Shown: positions 10,501 through 24,500 of the stretch, piece after piece
Layout: the number at the start of each line of letters is the position of its first letter
Position numbering within the stretch: position 1 is the first letter of the stretch
NCBI GenBank assembly: GCA_003344405.1
Contig: NOWV01000001.1
Location: 1,302,001-1,366,000, forward strand
Direction: 5' to 3'
DNA from: Trichoplax sp. H2
Taxonomy: Eukaryota; Placozoa; Uniplacotomia; Trichoplacea
DNA: 64,000 bases
Program-made: the position numbers and the translations under genes
The notes under the pieces: model-generated
Seen by the model: the letters and a program-made list of their open reading frames with translations, nothing else
Database searches by the model: none
Told to the model about the DNA's origin: nothing

Positions 10501-13500
10501 ATCATATTGCAAGCTATACAGGAACTAAAGTATACCGTATCTTACAAAATCGGATTAGTCTGCAATCTGATGCTGTTATTGGTTATTAAGTGAAATCATT
10601 GTTTGCTCTTTGAGTTAATTATGACAGTATCATTCTACTTTAAGCGTTTATTGTAAAGTATGTACATTAGATATATTTTAATAATTTAATTCACGTCATA
10701 ATGTCGTCCGTATTGGAGCTCAGGTTTATAAATATCAATACTAGCTAGTGATCGTTATTCTAGGTAATGACATACTAGTCTTAAATTTACATAGTGCATA
10801 AAAGTGATGTATCAGAGTCACAATTATTTTGCTGTCGTAGACTGTATACTATAATTGTACTTGCAGAATTATGCCATATATCTATTTATTAAACTTGGCT
10901 ACTAATCTGTCCTTTTTAAAGCAAGTAAGAATATGCAATTAAAACTTTAGGAAGATGAGATCACGGTATTTGATACAACTATTACTATGATTTTCCTCGT
11001 CGAAATAATAAATCAGCATTACGAATGCTTATGTAAGTTGTATTATTCTGAATTAATATTAATTATTTATCAAATACGAAATGATAAACTCATTAATGAC
11101 TGTGACACAATAGACAACAAAATTAGAAATAGCGGTATGCAAAGATCGGAGGTGGTGTACGATGTGTACTATATTGTATTCATAAATTATAAGAAGTATT
11201 TCACCATAACTAGTTATGTATACTCACTTTAACTTTAGTTTCACATGTATGGTTGATTATGGAAGAAAACGATAGCCAAGAGAACATATGCAAAAAAAAT
11301 TCGATAATACTAATTAAGCTTATTAGACACTAGCATATGCTAATTTCATTAATTCAATTTATTTAAATTTAAAATTATAATCGTTACTGTACTATAATGC
11401 AAATATATAATACTGTAATCGTCGCGATTCGGCGATGGCATTTATACACTGATAATTTATTTAAATTTAAAATTATAATCGTTACTGTACTATAATGCAG
11501 AATCGAATAACAATTACAAGCCATATCTATAATTTAATAAGCCGTAAAGAAATTGTATAGTATGCGCATAGTACGTGCATAGCTTTGCAGACAATTGGTC
11601 AGTTAGTAATAGAAATTTACTTTTCTAGATTTAATATTTTGATTTGATAATTTCTACAGCTACGTCAGTAAATGATAGCGCCATAACTTGGGCTTGTAAG
11701 GCACAATAGCTCGCAGGTAAGCAATAGTAGCCAGAGACTCATTCTTCCTTTTATTGGTTGCAATACTGTAGGACCTACAAGTCCATATTACGTAATTGCT
11801 GTCAGATAGGTTTCTTAATGAGAACTGCAATAGTATTATAATACATATAAAAGGCACAGCTCATGTCAACCTTTATATATTATTCTCATAATGGTAAATT
11901 ATATTAATAAATCGGGCAGTTCTAAGCGATCCTGCTGTATTTAGCGAACACTGCTGGCTGTTAACATCATACAATAGTAAGCTTTTAGTGATGTCTGGAT
12001 TATATAAACAGTCAAAAAGAAGGCCGTATTTTACTGCAAATAAACGTTGAGATCTATGCAGTTATACTGACATTAGTGCTCTGCCTAGTACATCCACAGA
12101 AAGATAGATTAACATTCCGTTATTAGGGTTAACATCTTTGTAAAGAACATACTGTATAAAGTAAATTTATTATATCATGATATCTATTGTGCAGAGCTGT
12201 AGGATTTTCCGCATATGGCACGATGTCCTATGAGCTAATATGAATACGTATATGGGTAGGATACTATAGTATCTCACTTTGATTGAGCTTACCGTAAGCA
12301 AAGGCTTAAAGTAACGACTACGCGTAATCTGCATTGCTTAACCTATTCATTTATTTGGCTCACTGAGCTTAGAAAGAAGGCCTACCCGTAAATGGAGTCA
12401 TTCATTCATGAACTATGCAGGAAGGTATCAAAGTCTCATTTTATTACCTTACAATAGAGTCTACCGTATATGATCAGCTCAAAGTACAGTAATATATCAG
12501 CAATGGCTTGCATAAAATGTGAATCTGTTATTTATCATCCTTATAACACCGGATTCTATAGTGCGCGTTCTATTTTATAAATTATAGAAATTGAATCTGT
12601 TAATCTGGCATCTAGAACAAAACAGTTTAAATTAAACACTTTATCAATACCACGTGTATTAAATTAGTCATGGACCGATTAACATAATGCTGCAAATATA
12701 CAACATATGGCTTATTTAAAGATATGTTTTATTTCGTTGCATGCCGGTATTATGTATTCTTAACTGTACGTCTGTAGTGGGTATTTCAACATCGGTTTTA
12801 GCATTTATAACAATGATGTGGACATCTAGAACGTATTTGCAATTTGTATGGTATGATGTCTACATAATCACCTGATTTCTTCTGTGCGTGCAATGTAGAT
12901 GTCGTTTACCGTATAGATAATAATATAATCGGTCATTTTATAAAATGATCGGGCAATTTGTAAAATGACAAATTTTGCGGTCATTTTGCAAAATGACCAG
13001 TATAGGGTAATAATGATGAATAAATTAGATTATTGAAGATGTACCTGTTCAAATTGAACAGTTTGTGTAGCTCAATCTGTACAGATCGGGTCAACTTGAT
13101 GTTAGTAACAGCAAAACATTAGATGAACTACTGGGATTTTAAATGAATCATCATGACCACAAATGTCAAGTCCAGGCATAGCACTATCCTATTTAAATTT
13201 TAGCAGAAATTGATAGCTTCAAGAAAATAGGCCACTGTCTCTGTTGATGTGCCGCTCTATGCATATCACAGATCTACTGCTATTAAAGTCGTTACCTTGT
13301 ACCAGCAAAAGCAATATACAAGTAGATGGATTGTAATGCAAGCTTCAACAGCACTTACCTGTATGTGCATAAGATACAGAAACTTTCCAAATAGCAACAT
13401 GACTAAGTAAAGCACCTAAAATTTTATTAGCCGCTAAAGGAAGGATTTTACTCCAGTACGATTTATAAACAACATAAGGGAGTGAATCGACATGCCAAAA

Positions 13501-13746
13501 TTTGAGCAGTGAACCAAGATAAACCGTTTGCGATACCACTTGGATAAAGGACAAAGTTAAAGGATGAGGCCAATCGCGTAAAACCCATTTACCAACTACG
13601 TTGTTGCTAGCGCTGACAATATACCATGACAAGCAAAGTAAAACAATTTTATATTTTCCCATCTGTTTGGGTTTGTCTGATTTAATATTAGGCGGTAATT
13701 CTTCGCCATCGATATTAGCCTCTGCAGTAAGAGGAGCGGTAGCCAT
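7569..13746 (-). CDS. SLC35E1: SLC35E1-type nucleotide-sugar transporter homologue
   Basis: Coding exons in transcription order: 13746-13359, a probable 5-nt microexon 11232-11228, 10143-10078, 8686-8549, 8277-8152, 8032-7787 and 7658-7569. The product is 352 residues. It matches human SLC35E1 in order: [98 protein letters not shown] and [12 protein letters not shown]. The family is the DMT-type drug/metabolite fold with about ten membrane helices, related to triose-phosphate and nucleotide-sugar transporters of the Golgi/ER; the substrate of SLC35E1 itself is not settled. The tail is Lys/Gly-rich (GKGKGKGK). Exon 1 ends in phase 1 while the 10143 exon must start in phase 0, so two residues (Val-Lys in the family) are missing without the microexon. 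All other junctions agree in phase with GT-AG sites. Confidence 0.92.
11228..11232 (-). other. SLC35E1: Candidate 5-nt microexon of SLC35E1
   Basis: Exon 1 ends ...CAT ACA G before a strong GTAAGT donor, and the next clear exon begins GCT TTA ATG. Relatives read YAHTVKA here, so the sequence TTAAA (or a synonym) must be inserted to give Val-Lys and restore the frame. On the minus strand at this position TTAAA is flanked by an AG (11234-11233) and by GTGAGTA. In 3.2 kb of intron I found no other match to AG-TNAAR-GT. The acceptor's pyrimidine tract is weak. Confidence 0.55.
11356..11499. repeat. Exact 46-bp direct repeat, 98-bp period
   Basis: The same 46 bases, beginning AATTTATTTAAATTTAAAAT and ending ACTATAATGCA, occur at 11356-11401 and 11454-11499 with no difference. 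They lie in an SLC35E1 intron about 120 bp from the candidate microexon. The identity points to a recent duplication or gene conversion. Confidence 0.85.
12931..12998. repeat. Cluster of palindromes around GTCATTTT/AAAATGAC
   Basis: A 20-bp near-palindrome at 12931-12950 (one mismatched pair), a lone AAAATGAC half-site near 12962, and a perfect 20-bp palindrome GGTCATTTTGCAAAATGACC at 12979-12998. They lie in the first SLC35E1 intron. They could be binding sites for a dimeric factor or a mobile-element relic; the sequence does not decide. Confidence 0.7.
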
Positions 13747-16700
13747 ACTTGTTGCCTTGTTAATAAGTAAATGAATTAATTTAATTGTGCGGTAATATGG
13801 GCCTGAAAGTGAGCAGCAGGCCCTTTTAAGGCCACTACACCACAGGACTTAAATGGACCGGTACCATACTGTGTACTTACTGCATTGCACCCTGACTGCA
13901 TCGATCCGTCATTCATTCTACTGTTCCTGCCCAAGCCTGCCATATCCTTCAAACAAATATGTTACTCCGTGCTTGCACTCCTCTGTGTACTGTCAACAAT
14001 AGTTTCTTGCAAGCAATATTTTATTTGGATAGTCTCCTAAACCTTGTATAGTATGCTCCAAATTAGAATGGATGCCAGCTGGTAATGGAAAAGGTAGAGG
14101 CAGTAAAAATCGGACAAATGATATGATTTTCGAGTTCAGGAAGGCTAAATGAGATGGGTTGTTGTAATTTTAATACAGAAAAAGAGAATAAAGTCTTGAT
14201 CATTTATATTCTTTGATCGATTTCATACTTTCACTTTAAGAAAGAAAAATCTCTGTTACTAAATATCGTCAATGACATAAATAACCAATAGCAATCCCTA
14301 GTAACGGATGATTAACGTAATATGAAAAATAATAATTTGAATCAATCGATAGTTTAAGCAAAATTACTCCTGGTATTGCTATTTTCATGTTAATAGAACT
14401 AATTTCTCAGTCATACTGCAGAACATTCAATTGTTGGTATTCCTGTAAGTAAAGCGACGCCATGGTTCGTATGTAAAGTAAGCTTATAGAACGGCGAAAA
14501 ATTCGCTATTAAAGTATGCTGTAGGTGCCATGTTAATGATAGTAGCATCGATTGCGATAGATCATGCCCATCGCCAAATCTAGTCTTAAATATCAGTCAG
14601 TTTCAAATGGATCTTTTACTCTCATAGTACTCGTATATCGAGTAAAGATGAAAAAACGGACTGTACTGTAAGTTTAAGATATTAAATAACATTTCGTGGT
14701 CAATGGATTCATTCTAATGATAATTAAGAAATCATGTTTATATTGAGATATTACAGAAATTGATTTCTGAAAGTTTTTCTTCTAATCACAATGCGGTTGG
14801 CTAATCATTTTTTTTGGCGATGATATACCGCAGGTGGGTTTTGCTATTAGTAATATTTATTTGGACGCTAATGTGGAGTATTTTTACGTAGCATCTTTTT
14901 ATTTGCCAATAAATATCTATACGAATACGAGTATGTACCGGTATGCCTATGTATTACTGATCAACATATCGTACGTTCGTTGAAAAAGGAATTGCCGGCC
15001 GGTATAGACAACACTAGAATTAATTAATGAAATGTGTTTGCATAACCTTTTGTACACACACATTCTCATGATTTAAGCCAGTAAATGATCAATCGTACGA
15101 ACACTAATTCACTAGTACACTAATCTAGTATTCTTGTGGTATGAGAATGGTAAAAGAAAGCAGAATAAGTCCTCTAATTCTATCATTCCCATAATCTTTT
15201 GACGACCAAGACTAATTTTTATAAATATCAATTTTAGACTAGATTCTTCGCTCTACAAGAAGACTCTGTATTGCTAAATGATCCCTTTTTAGGGTATAAA
15301 GATAACGTAATACCCGTATGTACTGTCATGGACAAGAATAATTGGTAATGCCTATTGCTGCAATAACACGATAACTGAGCTATAGCAATCAATGAGTAAA
15401 GGTTTACCGTAGAAATAAATATCACCGTCAAAGCATACAAAAATGTGATATGATCACGCATTCAATCTCTTACTATATTCAAAGCCTAACGTTGGTATAG
15501 CCATGGAAACATCATTATGTTGTTTTGTCACATATGGCAAAATTAACAGACAAAAAATGAATCTTATCATTTAGATCCTTTTTCTTAATTAAGGCCAGAA
15601 TATACTCGTATAGAAATGAAGTTGTTCATACATTGCTCAGCGTATAATATTACCACACTCAGAACAAATTGTTCATTTCAGACTACAGCTTGGAGTTTTA
15701 AAATTTTTCATTCAAGTTATAATTTTAATGAAAAAGTGCAAGTTTTATCAATCTGCAAGCGTAATTATGTATCAGCCTTTCCTTATTAACCTTGAAGTTT
15801 GTAATGCAATATCGAGATAGGTTTAGGTAAATATTTATTTTATATCTGGTACGTGAAGTTGCATCGAGATAAAGATAAAAATAGAAAGCACGTGTACAAC
15901 AGAGTATTTACATAGACATCAAAATTTTGCCGATGGTCTTATATTATGCCACGCATCAATAAATTACGCTGTCCCACTATTGCTTGCTTTAGTTCAATTT
16001 AATTAGTGGCAATGTCTATGGTAGTATTTGAATCCAAAGTTTGCTCCAACAGTTAGAGCATAATATTCCCATTTTATACGCTTTAGTATACGTAAATCTT
16101 GTCACTAAATCGTTCATTCGCTGCATGATAGCGGAAAAAGTTTACCTGAGCGGTTTAGAAACGCTTAATATTGAAAGATTAATCACGCGTATGACTAAAA
16201 GAATGATGATTCTTTCCAAGAAGTGCTGGTACGGCAAGTTGTGATTACGAATTTATTGACATAAAAAAATACGGCAGTGTTCAATGCTTATTCAAGGATT
16301 GGTCTACTTGTAGTACAACATCTGGCATTAAAATCTGTTATTTACTTAATTAAAATTGTTAAGAGGATGAAGCAGATTATCGGAGTATTAAGACTTTTAA
16401 TTTATTAGAATCTAAAAAAAACCTCGAAAAACCATAGTGCGGATTGGTAATCATAATTATACAGTATAATCGAGTTCTTAGTATACTGCATTGGTTGTTT
16501 GATTAATTACGCAATGTGAGCATTTCATTAACATGACCATCATGACTTTATGAATAGTAATTAGGAGTAAATTTACAACAGTATTATTGTATGCCAAGCC
16601 ATGAGTAAAATTAGAGAAAGAGATCCGAAAATAAGATTATCCCATTAAATGGAATAACTGAAAATTATGCTTTAGTATCACACAATATTGTACTGAAATG

Positions 16701-19602
16701 AATAATTTAATTAAAATAATATATGATTATCTTAATGCAATGACATCCATTGCTTAACATTCGCGATTTCAGTAAAATCGCTTCGCACCATATGGTACTA
16801 AAGCTGTTCCAGAAAGAAATTAATCTTTCAGAAAAGTGACTAATGAAGGATTTTCACAATGATTACATTACTATATGACTATGACACAGTCTTTACTGGA
16901 AATATAATGTATATTATGAATTAGAGTTTCCAGCCATTGCTCTGATTCAATAAATGATGCTATTTGCAGTGCAAGTATTGAAATGAAATAAAATACATTT
17001 TGAAAAATTATACCGTCATCGCTAAATCAATAACTGCCTTAGAGCTGATCTGATTATCATGAAGGTGTTAAAAATATGCAAGTAAGCAATATTGCAAAGG
17101 ATCGATAATAAAAGTATTGTCAAACCAAAGTTTGATTGTTAATAATGGTGGCGAAATTTTCTTGCTAATTTATCTGTCTCATAAGGAAAGTTTGTAGTGT
17201 GCATTAATAAATTAATTTTTGATTAGATAGTAGGGATCTGAAGTAAAATCCATCATTTAAAGCATAACGAATAAAAGTTAAACCCAAGGTTGAGAATTTA
17301 CAATTTCGCTTTACTCTATAAGCATTTATATAATGGTATATTTCAATTCTTACTATCCTTTAGGCACGAAGAATTTATTAACATTGAATTGGAACAGACT
17401 CCGAATACTTCGATAAGTAATATACCCGTATAGTAAGTTGATAAACTATGCGCACATTCATATGCAGTTTCCATCGCAAGATACTACAGTTATAACCTGA
17501 AAAGTGTTCTTTAATAGCATAAAAGTTTTCTCCTACTTCATCCAAATTTCGTCTTTACGTATATTAATTACCTCTATGGCGCTACATTATCACAAATTAT
17601 GCTCTATTGTAAGCATATGTGGAATATTCACCTCCGTTTAGATATTACATTGTAGGTGATAACATTGCTATCTGGGCCATGCGATTAAAATAGGATAAAA
17701 TTCTCTACCAAATGTTCATTTTTTAAATTGCGGCAGTTTTTGATTTCAGATAATAATTTGTACAACCTGTTTCTTTACCTGACAAGTGTGATAGCTTTCT
17801 GAATTTTACTGTAATTGAAGATTCAACTATTTTAACCATTGCAGTACATATTATTTTGCAAAGACTGCCCTATTTGTTTATAATAACAAAGTGTATTTTG
17901 TAAAGTAGTTCCTACTGGGACAAAAATACTGTACTAACCTCTGATACCTATCATATACCATTATTTGACCTTAAGTTACCATACGCTAAGCTACCGTTCG
18001 TTATTAAAAGGATTACCTGAAAGAATTTTTTTGAAGATGTATGGCCTAGATACCTTTTAGTGATTTATTCATTTACGATTAATGCTCATACGTATGTATA
18101 TATATAAATCTGCAAGATTACTGTCGTCACTACGTGCCACTATGTATCACCATGCCTTCTCATACCCCAAATAAAAATATCCATAGTCTTAAATCCTAGT
18201 GCTTATACATGGTTATTAAGTGCTTAGTATAATAACAATGTGATATTTTTTACTGTAGTGTTTAAGTGTGATATAAGTTTAGATCGTGTTAATAATAATC
18301 TTACAAGTGCAGTTATTACCGGTTAGTCTGTTAAGCTATGATATTCGGAAGATTCTCTGAACCATCCTAATTATTCTAGCACTGATACTACATATAAACT
18401 GAAGACATTGCTGTAGACAGTGCATACCACAGTATTATTACACGTATACATATTAAAATAAGTTTATTTAAAATATAGTTAGAGAAAAATTTCATAAGGA
18501 CTCTACGTAATTTTGATCTTTGTAGAACATTGAGATCTTTCAATATCTATCTAATTAATGCGTTAGAGATCGTCTACAATGCAGTATAGATCTGATAGGA
18601 TTCATAGTGCGGTATTTTGTATATACGCGTATAGCCAATTATATATATTCTACCAAAAATTAAAAAAACAAATATACTAATTTTTCCAGTGATGTTAATG
18701 ACGATCGAATAAAAAATTTAGTTGCGAATTTAGTAGATTACGATATTTCATTTAATGTGAACCCAACATAACTAGTCTGCTAGCATATTAATATATATTT
18801 TCTAGGTAAAATTACCTCTGTGTCCTATCTGATGGAATAATGGACCGAATTGTAGTTTTCAGAGCTTAAAGTATATAGCAAGACACTGACATTTATCGCA
18901 ATTTACAGTCAATGCGAGTTTATGTAGAGATATACAGTATAATGATATCTTGTTTTAGTAAGTAGCGTAGAGGTAATCCGATGTAAGGTAAAGACTACGT
19001 GAAAAGATATAATAAGTTTTATTGGTTTTTTTTTATTATGATAACAAGGTTTGTTAATAATGATGCTAGTATGATAGATAAAGAGAACAAGACGTCAGGA
19101 CTAATCTAAAACTTAGATTGCAGAGGTTTACGTAATGAGAATAATACTATTCATAACAAGCGTAAATGCGTCTTAGCAGGATATGCTGTAAATAGAATAG
19201 AATACATTTATATATAAAAGGTGTAGTAGTGTCTCTATTGGTAGTGAGTTCATATCAGTATATTGTAGAATGTATTACATTAACCTTGCTTCTATAGTAT
19301 ACGCGCAAATATACTACGCTATATCTTACTATACTAAGTACCGTGTATTCGATAACACATTCAGACAAGCATTTCTATAAAGTTTACGGGTATCAATCTA
19401 GAGGTTGATCGCCATATAACAAAGTATAAGCATACACAGCATCATCCAAAGTTATTTTGCAAGCTAAAACAAAAATTACACCAAAACGATAAATCAAAGT
19501 AGCTGAGATGCAGTTTTGGCAAAGATTGATGCTTATTTGGTGTCAAAATTCGACACTTTGCAAGTAGCACTATCCTTTAACATTGCATCATTTACCCAAA
19601 CT
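13747..19602. other. Gene-poor region upstream of SLC35E1
   Basis: About 5.9 kb without an exon I can support on either strand. It includes the SLC35E1 promoter side. At 13799-13823 a GGGCCTG/CAGGCCC 7-bp inverted repeat with an 11-nt loop lies 53 bp before the SLC35E1 start codon, in what is probably its leader or promoter. A lone 20-bp piece of the downstream 137-bp repeat (TAGTTTTCAGAGCTTAAAGT) occurs at 18853-18872. Otherwise AT-rich with nothing notable. Confidence 0.45.
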
Positions 19603-20785
19603 GTATACTCTTTTACTTATAGGCTTTAAACTCTAGATTTACGGTCTTCTATCGATCGAAATAAACAGGAGTAAATTTTAGTTTTCAGAGCTTTAAGTGT
19701 CCTAATAAAGTTGATCATTAGCTTCAAATCAACAATCTTCTTATACTTTACTCTTTTACTTATAGGCTTTAAACGTTAGATTTACGGTCTTCTACTGATC
19801 GAAATAAACAGGAGCCAATTTTAGTTTTCAGAGCTTAAAGTGTCCTAATAAAGTTGATCATTAGCTGCAAATCTACAGAATCCCGATTATTTCCAGAACA
19901 ATTGACAATTCGCATATTTATTCTTAATTTTAATATCGTACAATTTAACCATCCTGGGGACCTAGACATACAGTACAGTACTTTTGTACAGCATACAGTA
20001 CACGGATACACGGTAAAAAGTTACTGAACCTCTGACAGGTCTATGACAAATAGTAATACTATCTGTTCAATGAGCACATTATCGTAAACCGTCAGCAAAG
20101 CGACGGGAGTTTGCACTAGTATGCTTTAAACGCTAGATTTACGGTCTCCTACTGATCGAAATAAACAGGAGCAAATTTTAATTTTCAGAGCTTAAAGTGT
20201 CCTAATAAAGTTGATCATTAACTTCAAATCAACAATCTTCGTATACTGTACTCTTATAGGCTTCAAACTCTAGATTTACGGTCTTCTACCGTTCGAAATA
20301 AACAAGAGTAAATTTTAGTTTTCAGAGCTTAAAGTGTCCTAATAAAGTTGATCATTAGCTTCAAATCAACAATCTTCGTATACTGTACTCTTATAGGCTT
20401 CAAACTCTAGATTTACGGTCTTCTACCGTTCGAAATAAACAAGAGTAAATTTTAGTTTTCAGAGCTTAAAGTGTCCTAATAAAGTTGATCATTAGCTTCA
20501 AATCAACAATCTTCGTATACTGTACTCTTATAGGCTTCAAACTCTAGATTTACGGTCTTCTACCGTTCGAAATAAACAAGAGTAAATTTTAGTTTTCAGA
20601 GCTTAAAGTATCCTAATAAAGTTGATCATTAGCTTCAAATCAACAATCTTCGTATACTGTACTCTTATAGGCTTCAAACTCTAGATTTACGGTCTTCTAC
20701 CGTTCGAAATAAACAAGAGTAAATTTTAGTTTTCAGAGCTTAAAGTGTCCTAATAAAGTTTAGCCGCAAATCAACAATCTTCATC
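19603..20785. repeat. 137-bp tandem minisatellite, about seven copies
   Basis: Copies lie at 19603-19740, 19741-19875, 20121-20240, 20241-20377, 20378-20514, 20515-20651 and 20652-20785. The last four are almost identical (for example GTGTCC versus GTATCC in one copy) with an exact 137-bp period. The first three are more divergent and separated by about 245 bp of unrelated sequence (19876-20120). Each unit holds GAAATAAACA, CCTAATAAAG and a short GTTGAT/ATCAAC inverted repeat. No protein frame runs through the array. The identity gradient suggests recent growth from the right-hand end. Confidence 0.92.
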
Positions 20786-21578
20786 CATTTAATCTACGTC
20801 TTATACTGTACATCTAGAATATGCCACAGAATATTATCCCCTGTTATTCACCATAGTAACGCTGCCTACTACATGTACCACAGTAACTGTACGAGGACGC
20901 TCGAGTCATGACCACGTTAGCGATACAGTGAGACTAATACTGTATTAGTATCCAAAGTCCCTGACTGTGCACTATACTAGACGGTATTTACATCTGACGA
21001 TCCTTTTATGTATGATACAGTATGAAAGTCTTTCGTCAGTATAGGTCTGGCACTGGCATTGTTGCAGTCCAGTGAAAGACGACGATGGACATGTCGAAAT
21101 TGCAGTGAAGAAGAGTTTGAAGACTTATTTGAACGACTTTCCATCTGAGTAAATTATATTCAAAATAAGAAATAACGATCTAGAAAGCTTAGAAATATCC
21201 AATAGTACTAATCTTCTTTGACGTCATTTCCCTTATACGAACTGACTGACTTTACTCACTCCATTTATCCTTTTTGAACCTTGGCCATTCCCAACGACGA
21301 CATTGATCTCACCTGGATCTGCTGTTCAATGATTTCATAGAAATTGCACTTTACCAATACGCTAATTTCTTGTACAATATCGGCAACAGTCAATAGACAA
21401 GATCCAGTTCAAATTTTGATGCTTGCCTAATTTTATCCTATGAAGGATGCATAAACATGACCAAACCATGTATAATCCATCTATTTATGGACTTTATTGC
21501 AGCAAAATGGATCGCTCATGAATGAATTGGACTAAGAAATTTCGATATTAATCCCTGGTCATCAATTACTCAATCGTC
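20786..21578. other. Fukutin 5' flank, nothing recognised
   Basis: About 790 bp between the minisatellite and the fukutin start codon, slightly less AT-rich than its surroundings. It probably holds the fukutin promoter and 5' UTR. No coding exon or clear core promoter element was identified. Confidence 0.4.
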
Positions 21579-24500
21579 ATGCGTTTATGGTCAGTCTTTA
21601 CCGTTACTATAGCATTTGGTGCAGCCTTCTTAATTCTACAGCTGGTATTATATAAGGAATTTTTATTCAAGGTAGGCCGTTGCTCTAATCGATGAATAGT
21701 TATGATGATATAATATTAGATGAATTTCTTCTAAATATTCACATGTGTATGTTGGACTTGTAATGCACCTCAATGCCATTTCTAATTTTATAATTTCAAG
21801 ACGTTTTCGGCTATTGAAACACAAGTATACTATAGTATAAGCATTCGTTTGTGCTGAATTTGTAGGAAATTAGAACGGCATTAGCTTTATTTCCATTATA
21901 GTACAATATATGCCTCAAGAAAATTTTTGCCTGTCCTGTTACGTGTATCAATCGATATGCCTCGCTATCTTATCAAACTACTTAGTTTTATCCACTGCAC
22001 AGTGCACATTGCTGAAATGGGCTTGATCCGATCATTGTCAATAATGATAACTCAGTTTCATTTGTCCAATTCGTCACTATATGCATATTAGCTCGTGAGT
22101 GCTCATGTAGTGCAAAGCTTTTTAAGAAAATTCATAGATGATGAACAATTTCTTACATCTTCAATCAGTGTTTAGAACATCAATCCTGTTCTGTAGTGAG
22201 TTTTTACTTTGACTGTATCTTCGTCGGATAATGCCATCGTGGCAAGATTACCCAATGACGTGCTGCCATAACCTAGTACCGTAGACATCATGCCGGTGCT
22301 TGCTAGTAAAATTGACATTTTATATTACTTTAAGAGTACTCGTCTATCGCTAGGCTACTGTTATTGAAACAGTTATGCTAACATTAGTAATTGTCTGTTA
22401 CAATGTATTATTGTTATATCGAATTAAATATCGCTCCTACTACAGAAATCAATTCCTGATTATGAATGGTACAATGGCGGCTCATATATACACGTAGTAC
22501 TGTAAATGCATGTATTTTGATGGATAATCGAATCTCACTTACTGTATAGTAATTACTTTCAGTGAACAATCTATTGTAGTGCTACAAATTGGCTTATTTT
22601 GCAACCTATTTTCTGTATCTGTGGTTTTACATTAGTTTCATTCTGGAAACATAAATATAATGACACATGATATTAGATACATGAAATCGATAAGACACTG
22701 TAATTACCGATTGTAATTAAAAAAATCTCATTATTTATGCCTTACAACATGCAAAGTTAATAGATACACATTATTTTCAATATAGGAAAGGGTAAATTAT
22801 CCACATTGTTATATATTCTTACCATATTCTTCATGCCTTTAACAAACCTATCATTATTGACTTTTAGGTATATGATAACACAAGATTTTCTAATATGAAC
22901 GATCAGCAACTATCAGAATTAAATTGGGTAAGATTCTTGAAATACGTTAGACATTAGTAGGAACGCACATTTCATTGTTCTGAGTAGAAAATTTGGCATA
23001 GTTTAGTTTCATCACAAATAGCTGTCATACCATAGTGTACATCAGATATTATGCCGATTCATTTACTTCGTTGTCTAATACTAAATTGTTGGCTAACACA
23101 ATTTGCATATTAGCATAATACGCAATAAAGGAAAGAATTGCACGTTAGTCAAACTTTTTGAATTTATCTTGTCAATTATAATTACTCTATGTTTTAATAG
23201 GAGAGCTACTGTTTAAAATGTAAATGTAGTAATCGAGTAGTAATCGCTTATCAAAAAACTTGTTGGAGATATCAAAATCTTTTGCATAGCTATGCCCTAG
23301 AAGTAGCAATGTGATTGATTAAATCATTGCAAAGGAAACCCATATCACTTGGTATATGGGTAGATATCAGGTTATAGAAATCAAGTATCCAATATACACG
23401 TATTGGTATACTGTTCGGCTACTGCTCTGTTTGCGCTATTATACTTGTTCGCTAAGATAGCACTGATTAAACATTACCACGATCGTAATGTCGTTATAAG
23501 TTGCTTAGGTGTTTACTAATACACGTGTATCAATTCCTGTTGTACATATTAGGAAAAGTTTAATATAGTTTTTCAAATTTTTGAAAAATTGGGAATGAAA
23601 ATAATACTGATTGATAATCAAGCCTTACAAATGTGGCAAACTACAATCAATAAAGTTTCTATTGGCATGAAAAGTAATAAACGCTGTCCTGTACTATGTA
23701 ATAGAAAAAGAACGGCTTTTGCTCTGATGGATAAGGATTGGGAAGCCAATAAAGTAAGAAATGCTTCAGTCGAGCTTATTTTTACTAATAGATTCGCACT
23801 ACGTATTTATTCAGAAATACGTACAATGTTAATTTTGATCATTTTCAAAAATGATTTTTAAATTTTACTGTTAGACCTTAAGTGAGAAGTTTTCTAATGA
23901 GGTAACAATAATATATTCATACAGATTAAAGTTTATAACGAACTATCTAAACGAAATATTCCATTTATTGTCGATTATGGAGATGATCCTCGCATTACGC
24001 ATTGGTCTCTAATCGGTGATCAAATTGTTTATCATTTATGGCTTCGTTTACTTGACCATAGCTTTGTACAAGTTGTAATTTTGTATAAGAGAGGTAGTGG
24101 TAATTATCATTGGTATGGTCCTGTCAAGAACCCTTCCATACTGTCTGGTTTCTCAAGAAATAGATCGGCTAACCAGTTTGGCGAATTTGAAGGTGTATAT
24201 GACAAGTACGTTTCTCGCCGTAATAAAAATTCTCCCTTTGGAAAATTTAAGGAGCGGAACTTTTCTATGATAACTATGATGTCTGCAGGGCAATGTATTG
24301 ATTCTATGCCGTACTTATGCACCACAGTACTTTAAAATTGACAAAACTTTTAAATATTTAGGTTCTCTATTGTAGGAGTATCAATCGATGGGTTTAGAGT
24401 TCACATACCGATTAATATCAACGCATTTTTACGTCAATCGAGATCTCAGTACACAATGTGTAATATGAGTAGAGCTATGATTTTTTTTCAAAATCATGGG

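Noticed and set aside
10078-13359. Direct splicing of SLC35E1 exon 1 to the 10143 exon
   Set aside because: Phase 1 to phase 0 would shift the frame and lose the conserved Val-Lys.
19603-20785. Tandem array considered as a CRISPR array
   Set aside because: Units are 137 bp, contiguous and without variable spacers, in an animal genome.
24362-24376. Alternative fukutin acceptor at the second AG (TTGTAG)
   Set aside because: Joining there reaches a stop within a few codons; the earlier AG keeps the conserved [11 protein letters not shown] frame.
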